DNA of 64,000 nt from Paludibacteraceae bacterium (GCA_017479885.1 JAFVBR010000002.1:124001-188000); one strand, 5' to 3'; shown: positions 1 through 9,343, numbered from the stretch's first letter. Numbers and translations: made by a program. Notes: generated by a model not told the origin, from the letters alone.

Positions 1-1134
1 TTCTCCGAGTTTCAACCATGAACGAACCTGATAGTCGGAGTTCAAACGCAGGGTCAGACGCTCATAGTCACTACCGATGATCGTTCCTTTCTGATTAAAG
101 TAATTGGCGGAAAAAGCATAATGACCTTTGTCGTTTCCACCGTCAATGGCAAGGTTGTAGTTATGCATGAATGCATTTTTATTGAACACCTCATCTTGCC
201 AATCGGTATTACGTTCATAAGTATAGCCGGCATTGTTCGGGTAATATTTGCTTGAAGCACGTCCCCTCATCCATGCTGTAATACCCTCGGTTTTATACTT
301 GTAATATGCATCAACACCAGGCATTTTGTCCTTCATAATACCCATCCGGAGTTTTATGTCAGCCATATCATCAGACGAGAGCATGTCAAGCTTTTTCCAA
401 CGGTTTTGGATTCCCCAATAGGCATCGAAGGAAATGTTTGCTTTTCCTTCGCCGCCCGACTTGGTCGTAATCAAAATAACACCGTTGGCTCCTCGGCTTC
501 CGTAGATTGCTGTTGCGGAAGCGTCTTTCAATATCTCCATTGATTTGATGTCATTAGGAGCAAGAAATGAGATATCACTTGTAATTACTCCGTCAACCAC
601 ATACAACGGATCGTTGCCGCCAAGTGCAGAACCTATACCGCGTATTCTGATTGTAGCCGCCTCACCGGGTTGGCCTGAATTAGTGGTAACAGTAACACCT
701 GCTGCCCTACCCTGCAGTGCCTGGTCCAAACCCGAAACAGGTGCTTTGATAAGTTGGTCTGCATTTACAGAAGTAACTGCACCTGTAATATCAGATTTCT
801 TCATGACACCGTAACCGATAGCCACCACTTCCTGCAGTTGAACGTTGTCGGGCTGAAGAGTGACGCGAAGTGGAGAAGCACTTGCCTTAACCTCCTGAGT
901 CACGTAGCCCATGTAACTGATTTGAAGCACATCGCCCTGACGCGCCTCAATCTGGAAATTGCCGTCAAAATCCGTGATGGTGCCGTTGGTAGTGCCTTTG
1001 ACAAGCACACTGGCACCTATAACAGGATCAGGCTCATCTGCTGCCATCACCACACCTGTCACTGTCAGACTTTGAGCCGACAATAACAATGTTGACAAGC
1101 AGAAAACAAAAAATAAGGGAATTCGTTTTCTCAT
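1..1134 (-). CDS. SusC/RagA-family TonB-linked outer membrane protein, N-terminal part (runs off the left edge)
   Basis: The frame is open from an ATG at 1134 to the window edge, giving 378 residues of a protein that is usually about 1000. It begins with a signal peptide (MRKRIPLFFVFCLSTLLL). A carboxypeptidase-D-like regulatory domain follows at about residues 24-105, with the family sequence KGTTNGTITDFDGNF. The TonB-dependent plug comes next at about 115-225 (IRIRGIGS, PLYVVDGV, ILKDASATAIYGSRGANG, VILITTKSGG), then the first barrel strands. The family imports glycans or peptides across the outer membrane with a SusD lipoprotein, which should lie to the left of the window. A propeller-type regulator gene lies directly upstream on the same strand and may control it. 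The substrate cannot be told from this part. Confidence 0.95.
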   Translation of the reverse strand, partial: MRKRIPLFFVFCLSTLLLSAQSLTVTGVVMAADEPDPVIGASVLVKGTTNGTITDFDGNFQIEARQGDVLQISYMGYVTQEVKASASPLRVTLQPDNVQLQEVVAIGYGVMKKSDITGAVTSVNADQLIKAPVSGLDQALQGRAAGVTVTTNSGQPGEAATIRIRGIGSALGGNDPLYVVDGVITSDISFLAPNDIKSMEILKDASATAIYGSRGANGVILITTKSGGEGKANISFDAYWGIQNRWKKLDMLSSDDMADIKLRMGIMKDKMPGVDAYYKYKTEGITAWMRGRASSKYYPNNAGYTYERNTDWQDEVFNKNAFMHNYNLAIDGGNDKGHYAFSANYFNQKGTIIGSDYERLTLRLNSDYQVRSWLKLGE

Positions 1135-1199
1135 GATATTTTAGTAGTTTTGTTATGCTTCTCGGTCAAGTTGTCACTACAATCTTTGTATTGACGGTG

Positions 1200-1230
1200 C
1201 AAAGATATAACAAAACATATAATATCACAA
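1200..1230 (-). promoter_or_regulatory. Bacteroidales-type promoter for the partial susC gene
   Basis: On the minus strand a TATCTTTG box (1200-1207) lies 20 bp from a TTG (1228-1230). This matches the -7 TAnnTTTG and -33 TTG arrangement of this phylum. The start codon is about 65 bp downstream. Confidence 0.6.
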
Positions 1231-1407
1231 GAAAAATATATGTTTTTTGTTTACGCAAAACTTTCACACTTCCACTTTGCGCTCTACTACAAAACTACTA
1301 CAATTTATCACCTATACAACATTCTTTCAGACAAATATAGTACGGATTATCACATATTCTCACCATAAAACATACTACTACAAATCATCAAACTTGAATT
1401 GTCTTGA

Positions 1408-4293
1408 TTATCCGGCATCATTTGATATTCGCTGCAAGAATTCCCGCAGACCTTCCTGCGGCTCCATATCAAGTTTGTTTCTCATGCGGTATCTCATCAT
1501 CTCCACACCTCTGGTCGATATGCCAAGCAATGGTGCAATCTCTTTGGTGTATAGTCCCATGTGTATATATACGCATAGCCTTCGCTCGTTCTTGGTCAGT
1601 TCGGGATACATATCGGAAAGCTTCTTGAGGAACTGGTTGTTGGCATCGTCAAAATTATCTTCAAACCGTTGCCAGTCCACATCGTTGTTGCTCTCGTTGC
1701 TCAGTTGTTGTTGAAGTTGCTGAAGTCTCTTCTCCGCATTCTCTTCATTGCCGTTTTTCAGGTCGTCTTGTATCCTTTGCAACTGACCGAGTACATCCTG
1801 CGCCAGTTCATTCTTACCAATCTGGTTGAGCATAAGTCCGCTTAGTTTCTCGCTTTTGTTTTTCAACTCGTACATTGCCTTTTCGTGCTCAAGCTGCAAA
1901 ATCCTCATCTCTTGTTCTTTTGCCTCTCGTTCGTGCATCTGCTGCTGTAGTCTCAGTTCCTCGTCTTTCTTCTGCATAAGTTTCCGCTTGTATCTTGCTG
2001 CTATTCTTGTTACTGCATACGCTAATATGCCCGCAAGTACAATGCCCAGGATAACATACATCAGTCGTGCCCACATAGTTTTGTACCATGGCGGCAGTAT
2101 CTCAAGTTTTACTGACGTTTCGAACATCTGACCTGTCAGCTCCGACACCATCTGTATCTCAAGCGTATATTTTCCGTATCCGTCAAAACGGAAATCCCTT
2201 TGCGGCGTCTCACCGCATGGAGTGTAGTCTTTCTCCACAGGCAACATTTTTGAATAATACAGATGCTTCGAACTGAAATCGGCTATGCCGCCTGCCTCGA
2301 ATCGCAGATTGTACTTGCCGTATGGCAGTCTTATCTCTTTTTCCGTCTTGGGATAACTCTCCCCATATATCACTTCGCCATTCGCAAGGTCTCTTATTCT
2401 TCTGACCAGCAATTGGCTACCGCCTGTTGTAACCTCTTTCAATCTGTCTGTATCAATAACATAGAAACCTGCCTTACTGCCCGAAACGACCTTGCCGTTG
2501 CCGGAAAAATAGATATTTGGAAAGCCGTCGACATAATCGTTCTTCTTGCTTGCTATTCTTCTTGATACATCTTCAAACGAGTGAGACTCTGCATCATATA
2601 GCCGCACTTTCTTTATCCCGTCCGCTATAAACCAGATATTTTTTCTCGCGTCCTGACATACCTTTTCATAGAATTTATCTCCTTCGAGCAGAGAGGTCAG
2701 TGGCGCTGCTGACATCAGATATCCGTTTCTGTCAACTATAGCGCAGGTATCATCGCTGCTTATAAACACCTGACCGTCAACCTTCGATAGAGAATACCAG
2801 TCATGACGTTCGTTATATGGGAACACCAGCTCCGATGAAACAAATCTCTCCATGTTGCCGTCGGCAATAAGCCGCATTACTCCGTGCTCAGATATGGTCC
2901 ACAGAGCACCGGTCTCGTCGGTTTCAACATGAAGTGCCGTCTCGCCATAGCCTTCAATCTTTTTTGCCACTTTCCAGTTTCCTTCAGCGTATCGTAACAC
3001 GCTTATTCCGCTGTAAGTACCGGCCAAAGCTATATTTCTGTCGCACCGGCATATATCCCAATATCCTTCAGCAGTAGTAACTGCCACAAGTCTGTTGCCT
3101 CTTACGGCGAACAGGCCTCGGTTGTGGCAGCAAAGCAGCACACCGTTCACTTCGCGCAAGTTCCAGACTTGTCCCTGACTGCCTTCCACCAGACTCAGCG
3201 GTCCTACCTGCATACTGTTCGTATCAGTTATTGCCGCGGCATACAATCCCTGATTGGTTCCGAAATACATACGCCCTCCACTCGCCGCAGCACAATAACC
3301 CGAACCATACGACATCTCATTGTCACGAAGATACTGCAATGCCGAAGATAATGAGATATGTGCCACCCCCTGGTCCATACCGACCCACAGACTGCCGTCC
3401 TTGGCAAACATCAGAGAGAGAACCGTATTGTTGCACAAACCATTTCTAACGCTGTAGTTGGATACTGTTCTGCCGTCATAGTCTGTCACCACTACTCCGT
3501 TCAACACCGTACCATACGCTATATATCTGTCGTTTATTGCGAAACAATACAGTTGGCTTTTCTTTATGAAACTGTCCACACCGCTATTGTATGACTTTAT
3601 CGTATTGCCGTCATACACATACATACCCCCTAAATCGGTAGCAATCAGCATTCGGCCGTCAGCCAACCTGCGCATGCCGCGCACTTCGTAACCTTCGAGC
3701 AGTTCCGACCCTCTCAGCAGATTCAACTGCGTGCCGGCAAGCAGATATATTCCTGTTGAACATGCCACATATACAGCTTCATCCGCAAGACATATCTGCT
3801 GGAATACTGCATCGCTGCTGACAGTCTGATAACTGCCGTCTGAATGATGCACGAATATCTTGTTACGGGTCTGAATATATACCTGGCCTCTTGCTGTACA
3901 TATATTCCACACATCACCGAATGAACTGTCTTCGGCACGCAGACTGTCCGACAATGAAGTATATTTCATTCTTCCTAACTCATCCGGCCTGTACACTCCG
4001 AATTCTCCGGAGCCTCCCGCATATATTTCTCCGCCCGGAGACAGACACAACGAGCGCATTGGTGTCGGCATGCCGTACAAACGCCAGTGTTCACCGTCAT
4101 ACTCCAGCAAACCATAGTTATTCGCCGCATATATCCACGAGTTATGTTGCTCCGTCAATTGCCAGTTCTGGGTTCCCGCCTGATAATCGTCAGGAGTGAA
4201 ATTCGCAATAGGTGCCTGCCATTCGGCATTCACTATAGGCGCAACAGCCGCCATCGCGGCGAAAACTATATGTCTCAGATGTCTCATCATCAT
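1408..4293 (-). CDS. One-component transmembrane regulator: propeller repeats, Y_Y_Y domain, coiled coil, LuxR-type HTH
   Basis: A 961-residue protein from the ATG at 4293. An in-frame codon at 4344 lies upstream of the putative promoter and is not the start. A signal peptide (MMMRHLRHIVFAAMAAVAP) leads into a long periplasmic region of two-component-regulator-type propeller repeats (for example DGSLWVGMDQGVAHI). A triple-tyrosine Y_Y_Y-like domain follows (IRLPYGKYNLRFEAGGIADF), then one membrane span at roughly 740-760 (VILGIVLAGILAYAVTRI). Next is a Gln/Glu-rich coiled coil and a C-terminal helix-turn-helix of LuxR type (ELTKNERRLCVYI, KEIAPLLGISTRGVE). There is no histidine kinase or receiver domain, so the inferred mode is ligand sensing in the periplasm and DNA binding by the same chain. 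The likely target is the downstream susC. The ligand is unknown. Confidence 0.85.
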   Translation of the reverse strand: MMMRHLRHIVFAAMAAVAPIVNAEWQAPIANFTPDDYQAGTQNWQLTEQHNSWIYAANNYGLLEYDGEHWRLYGMPTPMRSLCLSPGGEIYAGGSGEFGVYRPDELGRMKYTSLSDSLRAEDSSFGDVWNICTARGQVYIQTRNKIFVHHSDGSYQTVSSDAVFQQICLADEAVYVACSTGIYLLAGTQLNLLRGSELLEGYEVRGMRRLADGRMLIATDLGGMYVYDGNTIKSYNSGVDSFIKKSQLYCFAINDRYIAYGTVLNGVVVTDYDGRTVSNYSVRNGLCNNTVLSLMFAKDGSLWVGMDQGVAHISLSSALQYLRDNEMSYGSGYCAAASGGRMYFGTNQGLYAAAITDTNSMQVGPLSLVEGSQGQVWNLREVNGVLLCCHNRGLFAVRGNRLVAVTTAEGYWDICRCDRNIALAGTYSGISVLRYAEGNWKVAKKIEGYGETALHVETDETGALWTISEHGVMRLIADGNMERFVSSELVFPYNERHDWYSLSKVDGQVFISSDDTCAIVDRNGYLMSAAPLTSLLEGDKFYEKVCQDARKNIWFIADGIKKVRLYDAESHSFEDVSRRIASKKNDYVDGFPNIYFSGNGKVVSGSKAGFYVIDTDRLKEVTTGGSQLLVRRIRDLANGEVIYGESYPKTEKEIRLPYGKYNLRFEAGGIADFSSKHLYYSKMLPVEKDYTPCGETPQRDFRFDGYGKYTLEIQMVSELTGQMFETSVKLEILPPWYKTMWARLMYVILGIVLAGILAYAVTRIAARYKRKLMQKKDEELRLQQQMHEREAKEQEMRILQLEHEKAMYELKNKSEKLSGLMLNQIGKNELAQDVLGQLQRIQDDLKNGNEENAEKRLQQLQQQLSNESNNDVDWQRFEDNFDDANNQFLKKLSDMYPELTKNERRLCVYIHMGLYTKEIAPLLGISTRGVEMMRYRMRNKLDMEPQEGLREFLQRISNDAG

Positions 4294-4313
4294 GTATTTA
4301 TCATTTAGGCTTG

Positions 4314-4345
4314 CAAATATACGCACTTTTATTATTCCTCGCAAA
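4314..4345 (-). promoter_or_regulatory. Promoter of the propeller/LuxR regulator gene
   Basis: On the minus strand TATATTTG (4314-4321) is 20 bp from TTTG (4342-4345). The expected transcript start, a few bases downstream, leaves a very short leader to the ATG at 4293. This argues for that start over the upstream one at 4344. Confidence 0.6.
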
Positions 4346-4385
4346 CCAAAAATAACATTATGCTGTCTGTCTCAGTCTTTTTGAC

Positions 4386-4416
4386 TTGTATATTTCATTT
4401 TTTAGCACTACCTTTG
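4386..4416 (+). promoter_or_regulatory. Promoter of alaS
   Basis: TTG (4386-4388), a 20 bp spacer and TACCTTTG (4409-4416) fit the Bacteroidales promoter form. The leader to the alaS start is about 65 nt. Confidence 0.65.
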
Positions 4417-4489
4417 CAGGCTCTAAATGATATAGCCGCTTTTAGTGCATTATATTGTGTAATAACACGACTAAATACAACATTTATAT

Positions 4490-7105
4490 ATGATGACTTC
4501 TAAACAAATACGCCAGTCTTTTCTGGACTTCATGTCTTCCAAAGGGCACAAGATTGTACCTTCTGCTCCTATGGTTATCAAAGACGACCCTACCCTTATG
4601 TTCACCAATGCCGGAATGAATCAGTTCAAAAATATCATTCTCGGTAACGACCCCATCACTTTCCGTCGCGCGTGTGACTCGCAGAAGTGTCTTCGCGTGA
4701 GTGGCAAGCATAACGACCTTGAGGCGGTAGGCAACGACACATACCACCACACCATGTTCGAGATGCTGGGCAACTGGTCGTTTGGCGACTACTTCAAAGA
4801 AGGCGCCATCGACTATGCATGGGAATATCTGACTGAAGTTTTGAAAATCGACAAGCAGAAACTCTACGTAACTGTCTTCGAGGGCTCACCTTCGGAAGGA
4901 CTGCCGCAAGACACCGAAGCTGCAGAACTTTGGAAAAAGCATGTCACACCTGACCGCATCATACTGGGCAACCATCACGACAACTTCTGGGAAATGGGTG
5001 ATACAGGACCTTGCGGGCCATGCTCCGAGATACATATTGACCTCCGCGACCAATCAGAGATTGACAAGATTCCGGGTCGTGAGATGATAAACAAAGACCA
5101 CCCGCAGGTGATTGAGATATGGAATATCGTGTTCATGCAGTATCTGAAGAAGGCCGACGGTTCTCTTGAGGAGCTGCCTAACAAAGTGATTGACACAGGT
5201 ATGGGATTCGAGCGTCTGTGCATGGCGATGCAGGGCAAGCAGTCCAACTACGACACCGATGTGTTCCAGCCGATGATTCGCAAGATAGAAAGCTTGAGTA
5301 GCGGTCAGAAATACGGAGCTGACCCGAAGACCGATGTCGCATTCCGCGTGATTGCCGACCACATCCGCACCATAGCCTTTGCCATTACCGACGGTCAGTT
5401 GCCGAGCAACGCCAAAGCCGGCTACGTAATCCGCCGTATTCTGCGCCGCGCAGTGCGTTACGGTTACACCTTCCTCGGTCAGAAAGAGGCATTCCTCTAC
5501 AAACTGGTGCCGCAACTGATTTGCGACCTGGGAGAAGCCTACCCCGAACTAAAAGCACAGCAGAGCCTCATAGAGAAAGTGATAAAAGAAGAGGAAGAAG
5601 CCTTCCTCCGCACACTGGACAAAGGTATCTCACTGCTTGACAAACTGATGAAACAGGCAGAGGGCAAGACCATCTCCGGCAAGGACACATTCACACTGTA
5701 CGACACCTACGGATTCCCGCTCGACCTGACCGAACTTATTCTCCGTGAGAACGGCTTCACAACCGACGAGGACGAGTTCAACCGGGAGATGCAGAAGCAG
5801 AAAGAGCGCGCCCGCAACGCTCAGAAGCAGGAAACAGGCGACTGGATTACTCTCCGCGAGGGCGAGACAGAGTTTGTGGGTTACGATACACTTGAGTGCG
5901 AGACAGAGATTCTGCGCTACCGCGAAGTACGCCAGAAAGACAAGACCTATTATCAGATAGTCCTCTCAAAGACTCCTTTCTATGCAGAAAAAGGCGGTCA
6001 GATGGGAGACACGGGATATTTACTATTTGACAATTCACAATTGAAGATTGTAGACACCAAGAACGAGAACAATCTGGCAGTGCATATTGCGACAGAAATG
6101 CCCGAAGACCCTACAGCCGGATTCACAGCGGTTGTTGATGCAGAGCGCAGACAGCGTATTGCCAACAACCACACCGCAACCCACCTGCTGCACCTTGCCT
6201 TGCGCACCGTGCTCGGCACACATGTAGAGCAGAAAGGCTCGCTTGTAACGCCTGACTCACTGCGTTTCGACTTCTCTCATTTCCAGAAGGTAACACCCGA
6301 AGAACTCCGTCAGGCAGAGCAGTTGGCTAACCGTATGGTTCGTGCCGACTATCCTCTCGAGGAAAGCCGCCACACACCTATTCAGAAAGCTCGTGAGATG
6401 GGTGCTATGGCATTGTTCGGTGAGAAATACGGCGATGATGTTCGCGTAATAAAATATGGAGACTCTATCGAACTCTGCGGCGGTACTCACGTCAGTAGCA
6501 CAGGCAAGATTGGTTCTATCCGCATTGTCATGGAGACCAGCGTGGCTGCCGGTGTGCGTCGAATCGAAGCAGTAACGGCAGGTAAAGCGGACGAACTTTA
6601 CTATGCACAGCAGGACATGCTGATTTCTCTCCGCAGCCTCTTCAACAATGCTCCCGACCTTGCCGGGGCTATACGTAAAGCAATTGAAGAGAATGCAGGT
6701 CTGAAGAAAGAGGTGGAACAGTACATGCAGGAGAAGACCGTGCAGTTCCGCGACAAACTCATCGAGCAGGCAGAGGACATCAACGGTATGAAGGTTGTCA
6801 AACTCTGCGGCGAGATGAATCCCGACATGATTCGCGGCGTATTGCCTCTGCTCAGAGGCAAGTTCACAGACGTGAGGTTCGCAGTGGTGGGAGCTACTAC
6901 CTTCGAAGGCAAACCTATGGTATCTGTCTTCCTCTCGCAGCCGCTCATTGATGCAGGTCTCAGTGCAGGCAACCTCGTCAAGTCAGTTGCCAAGCATATT
7001 CAAGGCGGAGGCGGAGGTACACCGTTTATGGCAACTGCCGGAGGCAAGAACCCTGACGGTCTGCAGGCTGCGATGCAGGAGATACTGACGCAGATAGTGG
7101 GATAA
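4490..7105 (+). CDS. alaS: Alanine--tRNA ligase
   Basis: An 871-residue class II synthetase, the usual length for AlaRS, charging tRNA-Ala in the cytoplasm. The N-terminal catalytic core begins [15 protein letters not shown] and includes [12 protein letters not shown] and the motif 2 region ([19 protein letters not shown]). The editing domain has its metal-binding set: HTATH at about 561-565 and CGGTH at about 663-667. The C-terminal C-Ala region ends in a Gly-rich segment ([17 protein letters not shown]). Two ATG codons stand in tandem (4490 and 4493) and either could be used. It is an ordinary intact housekeeping gene. The accessory island begins directly after its stop codon, so the 3' end of alaS marks the left border of the insertion region. 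Confidence 0.98.
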   Translation: MMTSKQIRQSFLDFMSSKGHKIVPSAPMVIKDDPTLMFTNAGMNQFKNIILGNDPITFRRACDSQKCLRVSGKHNDLEAVGNDTYHHTMFEMLGNWSFGDYFKEGAIDYAWEYLTEVLKIDKQKLYVTVFEGSPSEGLPQDTEAAELWKKHVTPDRIILGNHHDNFWEMGDTGPCGPCSEIHIDLRDQSEIDKIPGREMINKDHPQVIEIWNIVFMQYLKKADGSLEELPNKVIDTGMGFERLCMAMQGKQSNYDTDVFQPMIRKIESLSSGQKYGADPKTDVAFRVIADHIRTIAFAITDGQLPSNAKAGYVIRRILRRAVRYGYTFLGQKEAFLYKLVPQLICDLGEAYPELKAQQSLIEKVIKEEEEAFLRTLDKGISLLDKLMKQAEGKTISGKDTFTLYDTYGFPLDLTELILRENGFTTDEDEFNREMQKQKERARNAQKQETGDWITLREGETEFVGYDTLECETEILRYREVRQKDKTYYQIVLSKTPFYAEKGGQMGDTGYLLFDNSQLKIVDTKNENNLAVHIATEMPEDPTAGFTAVVDAERRQRIANNHTATHLLHLALRTVLGTHVEQKGSLVTPDSLRFDFSHFQKVTPEELRQAEQLANRMVRADYPLEESRHTPIQKAREMGAMALFGEKYGDDVRVIKYGDSIELCGGTHVSSTGKIGSIRIVMETSVAAGVRRIEAVTAGKADELYYAQQDMLISLRSLFNNAPDLAGAIRKAIEENAGLKKEVEQYMQEKTVQFRDKLIEQAEDINGMKVVKLCGEMNPDMIRGVLPLLRGKFTDVRFAVVGATTFEGKPMVSVFLSQPLIDAGLSAGNLVKSVAKHIQGGGGGTPFMATAGGKNPDGLQAAMQEILTQIVG

Positions 7106-7114
7106 TTATATCAC

Positions 7115-7269
7115 ATGCAATACTTGTTGGAACTTGATTCACAACTGCTGCTTGACATTAACGGCTGGCACAATGCAATTCTCGACACGTTTCTCTGGAA
7201 CGTGTCGAGCAAGTATGTATGGATTCTCTATATATGCTGATGGTGCTTTTGCTTGCCTTCGGTGTGTGA
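7115..7269 (+). pseudogene. Remnant of a PAP2-type membrane phosphatase gene
   Basis: Directly after alaS a 41-codon frame starts at 7115 (MQYLLELDSQLLLDINGWHN) and stops at 7240. A second frame, displaced by one base, continues from the ATG at 7234 (MLMVLLLAFGV) to a stop at 7269. The Trp-His pair in LNGWHN-like sequence, followed by an aromatic-rich segment and hydrophobic residues, recalls the start of Bacteroidales PAP2 phosphatases. Those run to about 200 residues. The phosphatase motifs proper are absent, so this is at most a 5' fragment with a frameshift. Family assignment is by resemblance only. Confidence 0.4.
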
Positions 7270-7319
7270 ATCAAGTGACTCCAATGTCATATCGGCTGCG
7301 GAAGGCATAACTGTTAGCA

Positions 7320-7747
7320 TTACTGCTGCGACAATATAATATACCACTTTCGTCTCACCGCCTCTTCCTGTTCGGGACGCATGGGGAAGTCCCTGTCGCG
7401 CTGCATGATGGTGTTCTCACCGAGAGTGACAGCGCGTATGGCACGCTCCACCTCACGCACCGTGCAGCGGTACCACTCGCCTTTTGCCTGTTGTATGCCG
7501 CTCTCGCGCAGGACGCGGTGAATGGCATGGTCGTCGAAACTGCTGCCGTCGCGCCGCATGGCGGGACGCACTAACTCCACGCGCCACGACTGCCCGGGAA
7601 CGACCGTCGGGTAATGTTCCCTCATGCGTGTCTGCACATCGCGTGTAGTGTAGCCCACTGTAGCATTGCGGGAAAGCGTGTGTCGCTGTAAGCGTAGATG
7701 ACGGGCATCTCTTCCACCCGCCGCTGTAGTAAGTCTTGTGCTGCCAT
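7320..7747 (-). pseudogene. Frameshifted, truncated N-terminal remnant of a GIY-YIG (T5orf172-like) nuclease/helicase
   Basis: From an ATG at 7747 the frame reads MAAQDLLQRRVEEMPVIYAY, then SDTRFPAMLQ. The frame breaks at about 7658 and resumes one base displaced as VGYTTRDVQTRMREHYPT, then FDDHAIHRVLRESGI and DFPMRPEQEEAVRR, ending at a stop at 7320. Restoring one G (CAG-GTG) joins the two parts into one protein. The pattern (I/VYAYSDTRFP, VGYTTRDVQTR, DDHAIHRVL, FPMRPEQ) is the N-terminal nuclease module that in full-length relatives precedes a superfamily 2 helicase. Here the helicase is missing beyond its first residues. The segment is visibly richer in G+C than its neighbours, which suggests acquisition from elsewhere. 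Confidence 0.6.
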
Positions 7748-7792
7748 AGTCTGTCTGTTATGTTTTTATCACCAACGCTCCGCGTTGCTCCG

Positions 7793-7810
7793 ACAGACTG
7801 ACAAGAGAAA
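7793..7810 (+). repeat. Left 18 bp inverted repeat bounding the ATPase unit
   Basis: ACAGACTGACAAGAGAAA at 7793-7810 is the exact reverse complement of 9296-9313. It lies 2 bp beyond the stop codon of the ATPase gene. Confidence 0.85.
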
Positions 7811-7812
7811 TA

Positions 7813-9081
7813 TTATGGTTTGAGGAGATTTATCGGAATAACATAGACTCCATCCTGACGTTGATAAGCATAAGAACCAATCCCAATGACAACCATCTTG
7901 AATGCGGAGGATTTCATCCTGTTCGTGTCAATGTTAGCAGCCAGTTTGTTCAGTGTGGCTGCTCCGGCATCAATATTATCCGTTCCACCAAGTTTGACTT
8001 CAATCAACCCGTATGAACCGTCCCTACGATGCAGTACAGCGTCACATTCCAGTCCGTTAGCATCGCGATAATGGTATATTTTCCCGTTAAGTGCATCAGC
8101 ATACACACGCAAATCACGAACTACCAGATTTTCGAACAGCAATCCGAATGTCTGTAAATCGTTTATCAGGTCATTTGGTCCGATACCTAAGGCTGCTGCT
8201 GCGATACTCGGGTCAACGAAATAGCGTGTATCAGATGTGCGTATAGCAGTCTTGCTTCTTAGATTAGGATTCCATGCCTCGCTATCTTCAATCACAAATA
8301 TTTTTCTTAGTGCATCCGCATATTCGATAACAGTATCTTCGTTTAGCGTCTGGCTATCGTGCTGTAGCATATCAGCCCGTAATGTACTGTAGGGTGTCTG
8401 CGCTGCGATGTTACGTGCATACGAACGTAATAACATACGAGCGCGTTCAGGGCTACGCTTAACATCATCAACTCGCTGTATATCTGTATTAGTCACAGCT
8501 TCATAGTAGTCAATTGCCTGGTCTAAAGCCAAATCGTCTGACAGCAAAGTGGCTTGAGGCCAACCGCCTCGGCATGTCAGGAAAGCTAACTGTTCCAAGT
8601 CATTTTCGCAGTGTAGCACATCTATCTGTCCACCGTTGAATAAGGCGGACAAACTAACACGCCCGTCACTCTCTCCTGACTCCCATAGTGACATAGGTCT
8701 CATACGCAATCGTCCTATTCTCCCTGTTCCGCTATGGCGCGTCTTTTCTTTAGGAGGAACTGCCGAGCCTGTAAGGATAAACTGCGCAAAATCCGAGCGT
8801 TTGTCAACTGCACTGCGAATACTATCCCACAATGCAGGCAAGGTTTGCCACTCGTCAATCAGACGTGGTGTTGCACCTTCGAGCAAGGCAGAAGCACTAA
8901 GGGCAATCATTCGTTCACTCTGATTGAAGACATCTGAATCTCCAAGATCTAATACACTCTTGGCTATTTGTTTGGCAGTAGTGGTTTTGCCGCACCATTT
9001 CGGTCCCTCGATAAGAACAGCCCCCTTACCTTGAAGTTTGCGCTCTAACAGAGCGTCTGCGATACGTTGCTTGTAAGCCAT
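7813..9081 (-). CDS. AAA-type ATPase of the DUF4143 family
   Basis: A 422-residue protein with an N-terminal Walker A motif (GPKWCGKTT at about residues 26-34), a Walker B-like region (TPRLIDEWQTLPALWD) and a sensor-like FILTGSAVP. The following GRIGRLRMRPMSLWESG is typical of this family. The C-terminal part carries the DUF4143 region with a nuclease-like core (YHYRDANGLECDAVLHRRDG, then GLIEVKLGG), which resembles a PD-(D/E)XK fold with E-x-K. The cellular role of this widespread family is not settled; antitoxin-like and mobile-element roles have been suggested. The gene is intact, has its own promoter and iteron array, and is the only gene between the 18 bp inverted repeats. Confidence 0.85.
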   Translation of the reverse strand: MAYKQRIADALLERKLQGKGAVLIEGPKWCGKTTTAKQIAKSVLDLGDSDVFNQSERMIALSASALLEGATPRLIDEWQTLPALWDSIRSAVDKRSDFAQFILTGSAVPPKEKTRHSGTGRIGRLRMRPMSLWESGESDGRVSLSALFNGGQIDVLHCENDLEQLAFLTCRGGWPQATLLSDDLALDQAIDYYEAVTNTDIQRVDDVKRSPERARMLLRSYARNIAAQTPYSTLRADMLQHDSQTLNEDTVIEYADALRKIFVIEDSEAWNPNLRSKTAIRTSDTRYFVDPSIAAAALGIGPNDLINDLQTFGLLFENLVVRDLRVYADALNGKIYHYRDANGLECDAVLHRRDGSYGLIEVKLGGTDNIDAGAATLNKLAANIDTNRMKSSAFKMVVIGIGSYAYQRQDGVYVIPINLLKP

Positions 9082-9106
9082 ATCAATCTATATTAAAAAT
9101 ACGCGG

Positions 9107-9138
9107 CAAAGATACGGAAAATAAATAAAATACACAAA
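9107..9138 (-). promoter_or_regulatory. Promoter of the DUF4143 ATPase gene
   Basis: On the minus strand TATCTTTG (9107-9114) lies 20 bp from TTTG (9135-9138). The iteron array begins 16 bp upstream of the -33 element. Confidence 0.65.
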
Positions 9139-9154
9139 TATTTATCGAACTTTT

Positions 9155-9293
9155 CCGAAGATTGCGGGTGTTTTACTCCGAAGATTGTGGACATTTTATT
9201 CCGAAGATTATGGACATTTTACTCCGAAGATTGTGGAATTTATGTTCGCCAAAGTTGTTGATGTAATGTCCCGAAGTTTGTGAATTTGTTCAA
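9155..9293 (+). repeat. Array of six 23 bp iterons upstream of the ATPase promoter
   Basis: Units start at 9155, 9178, 9201, 9224, 9247 and 9271. The first four begin CCGAAGATT and share (T/C)GGACATTTTAYTC-like sequence. Units 5 (24 bp) and 6 are diverged but alignable (CGCCAAAGTTGTTGATGTAA; CCGAAGTTTGTGAATTTG). The array fills the space between the promoter and the right inverted repeat at 9296. The position suggests an operator for autoregulation or a replication/transposition binding site. Confidence 0.8.
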
Positions 9294-9295
9294 TT

Positions 9296-9313
9296 TTTCT
9301 CTTGTCAGTCTGT
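9296..9313 (-). repeat. Right 18 bp inverted repeat bounding the ATPase unit
   Basis: TTTCTCTTGTCAGTCTGT at 9296-9313 is the exact reverse complement of 7793-7810. Confidence 0.85.
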
Positions 9314-9343
9314 ACAGAACGCGTATGGTTTTACTTATTTTCA

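Larger units (their letters stand above)
7793..9313. mobile_element. Possible mobile unit: one ATPase gene and iterons between perfect 18 bp inverted repeats
   Basis: A 1521 bp segment starts and ends in perfect 18 bp inverted repeats. It contains only the DUF4143-type ATPase gene, its promoter and a 23 bp repeat array that ends 2 bp short of the right inverted repeat. It sits among decayed genes and beside an IS3-type element. No target-site duplication is evident at the edges and there is no transposase inside. It would therefore have to be moved in trans, or the repeats have another role. The inverted repeats are seen directly; mobility is inference. Confidence 0.35.

Noticed and set aside
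4294..4344. Upstream start of the propeller regulator at 4344
   Set aside because: It lies upstream of the putative promoter and would spoil the signal peptide.
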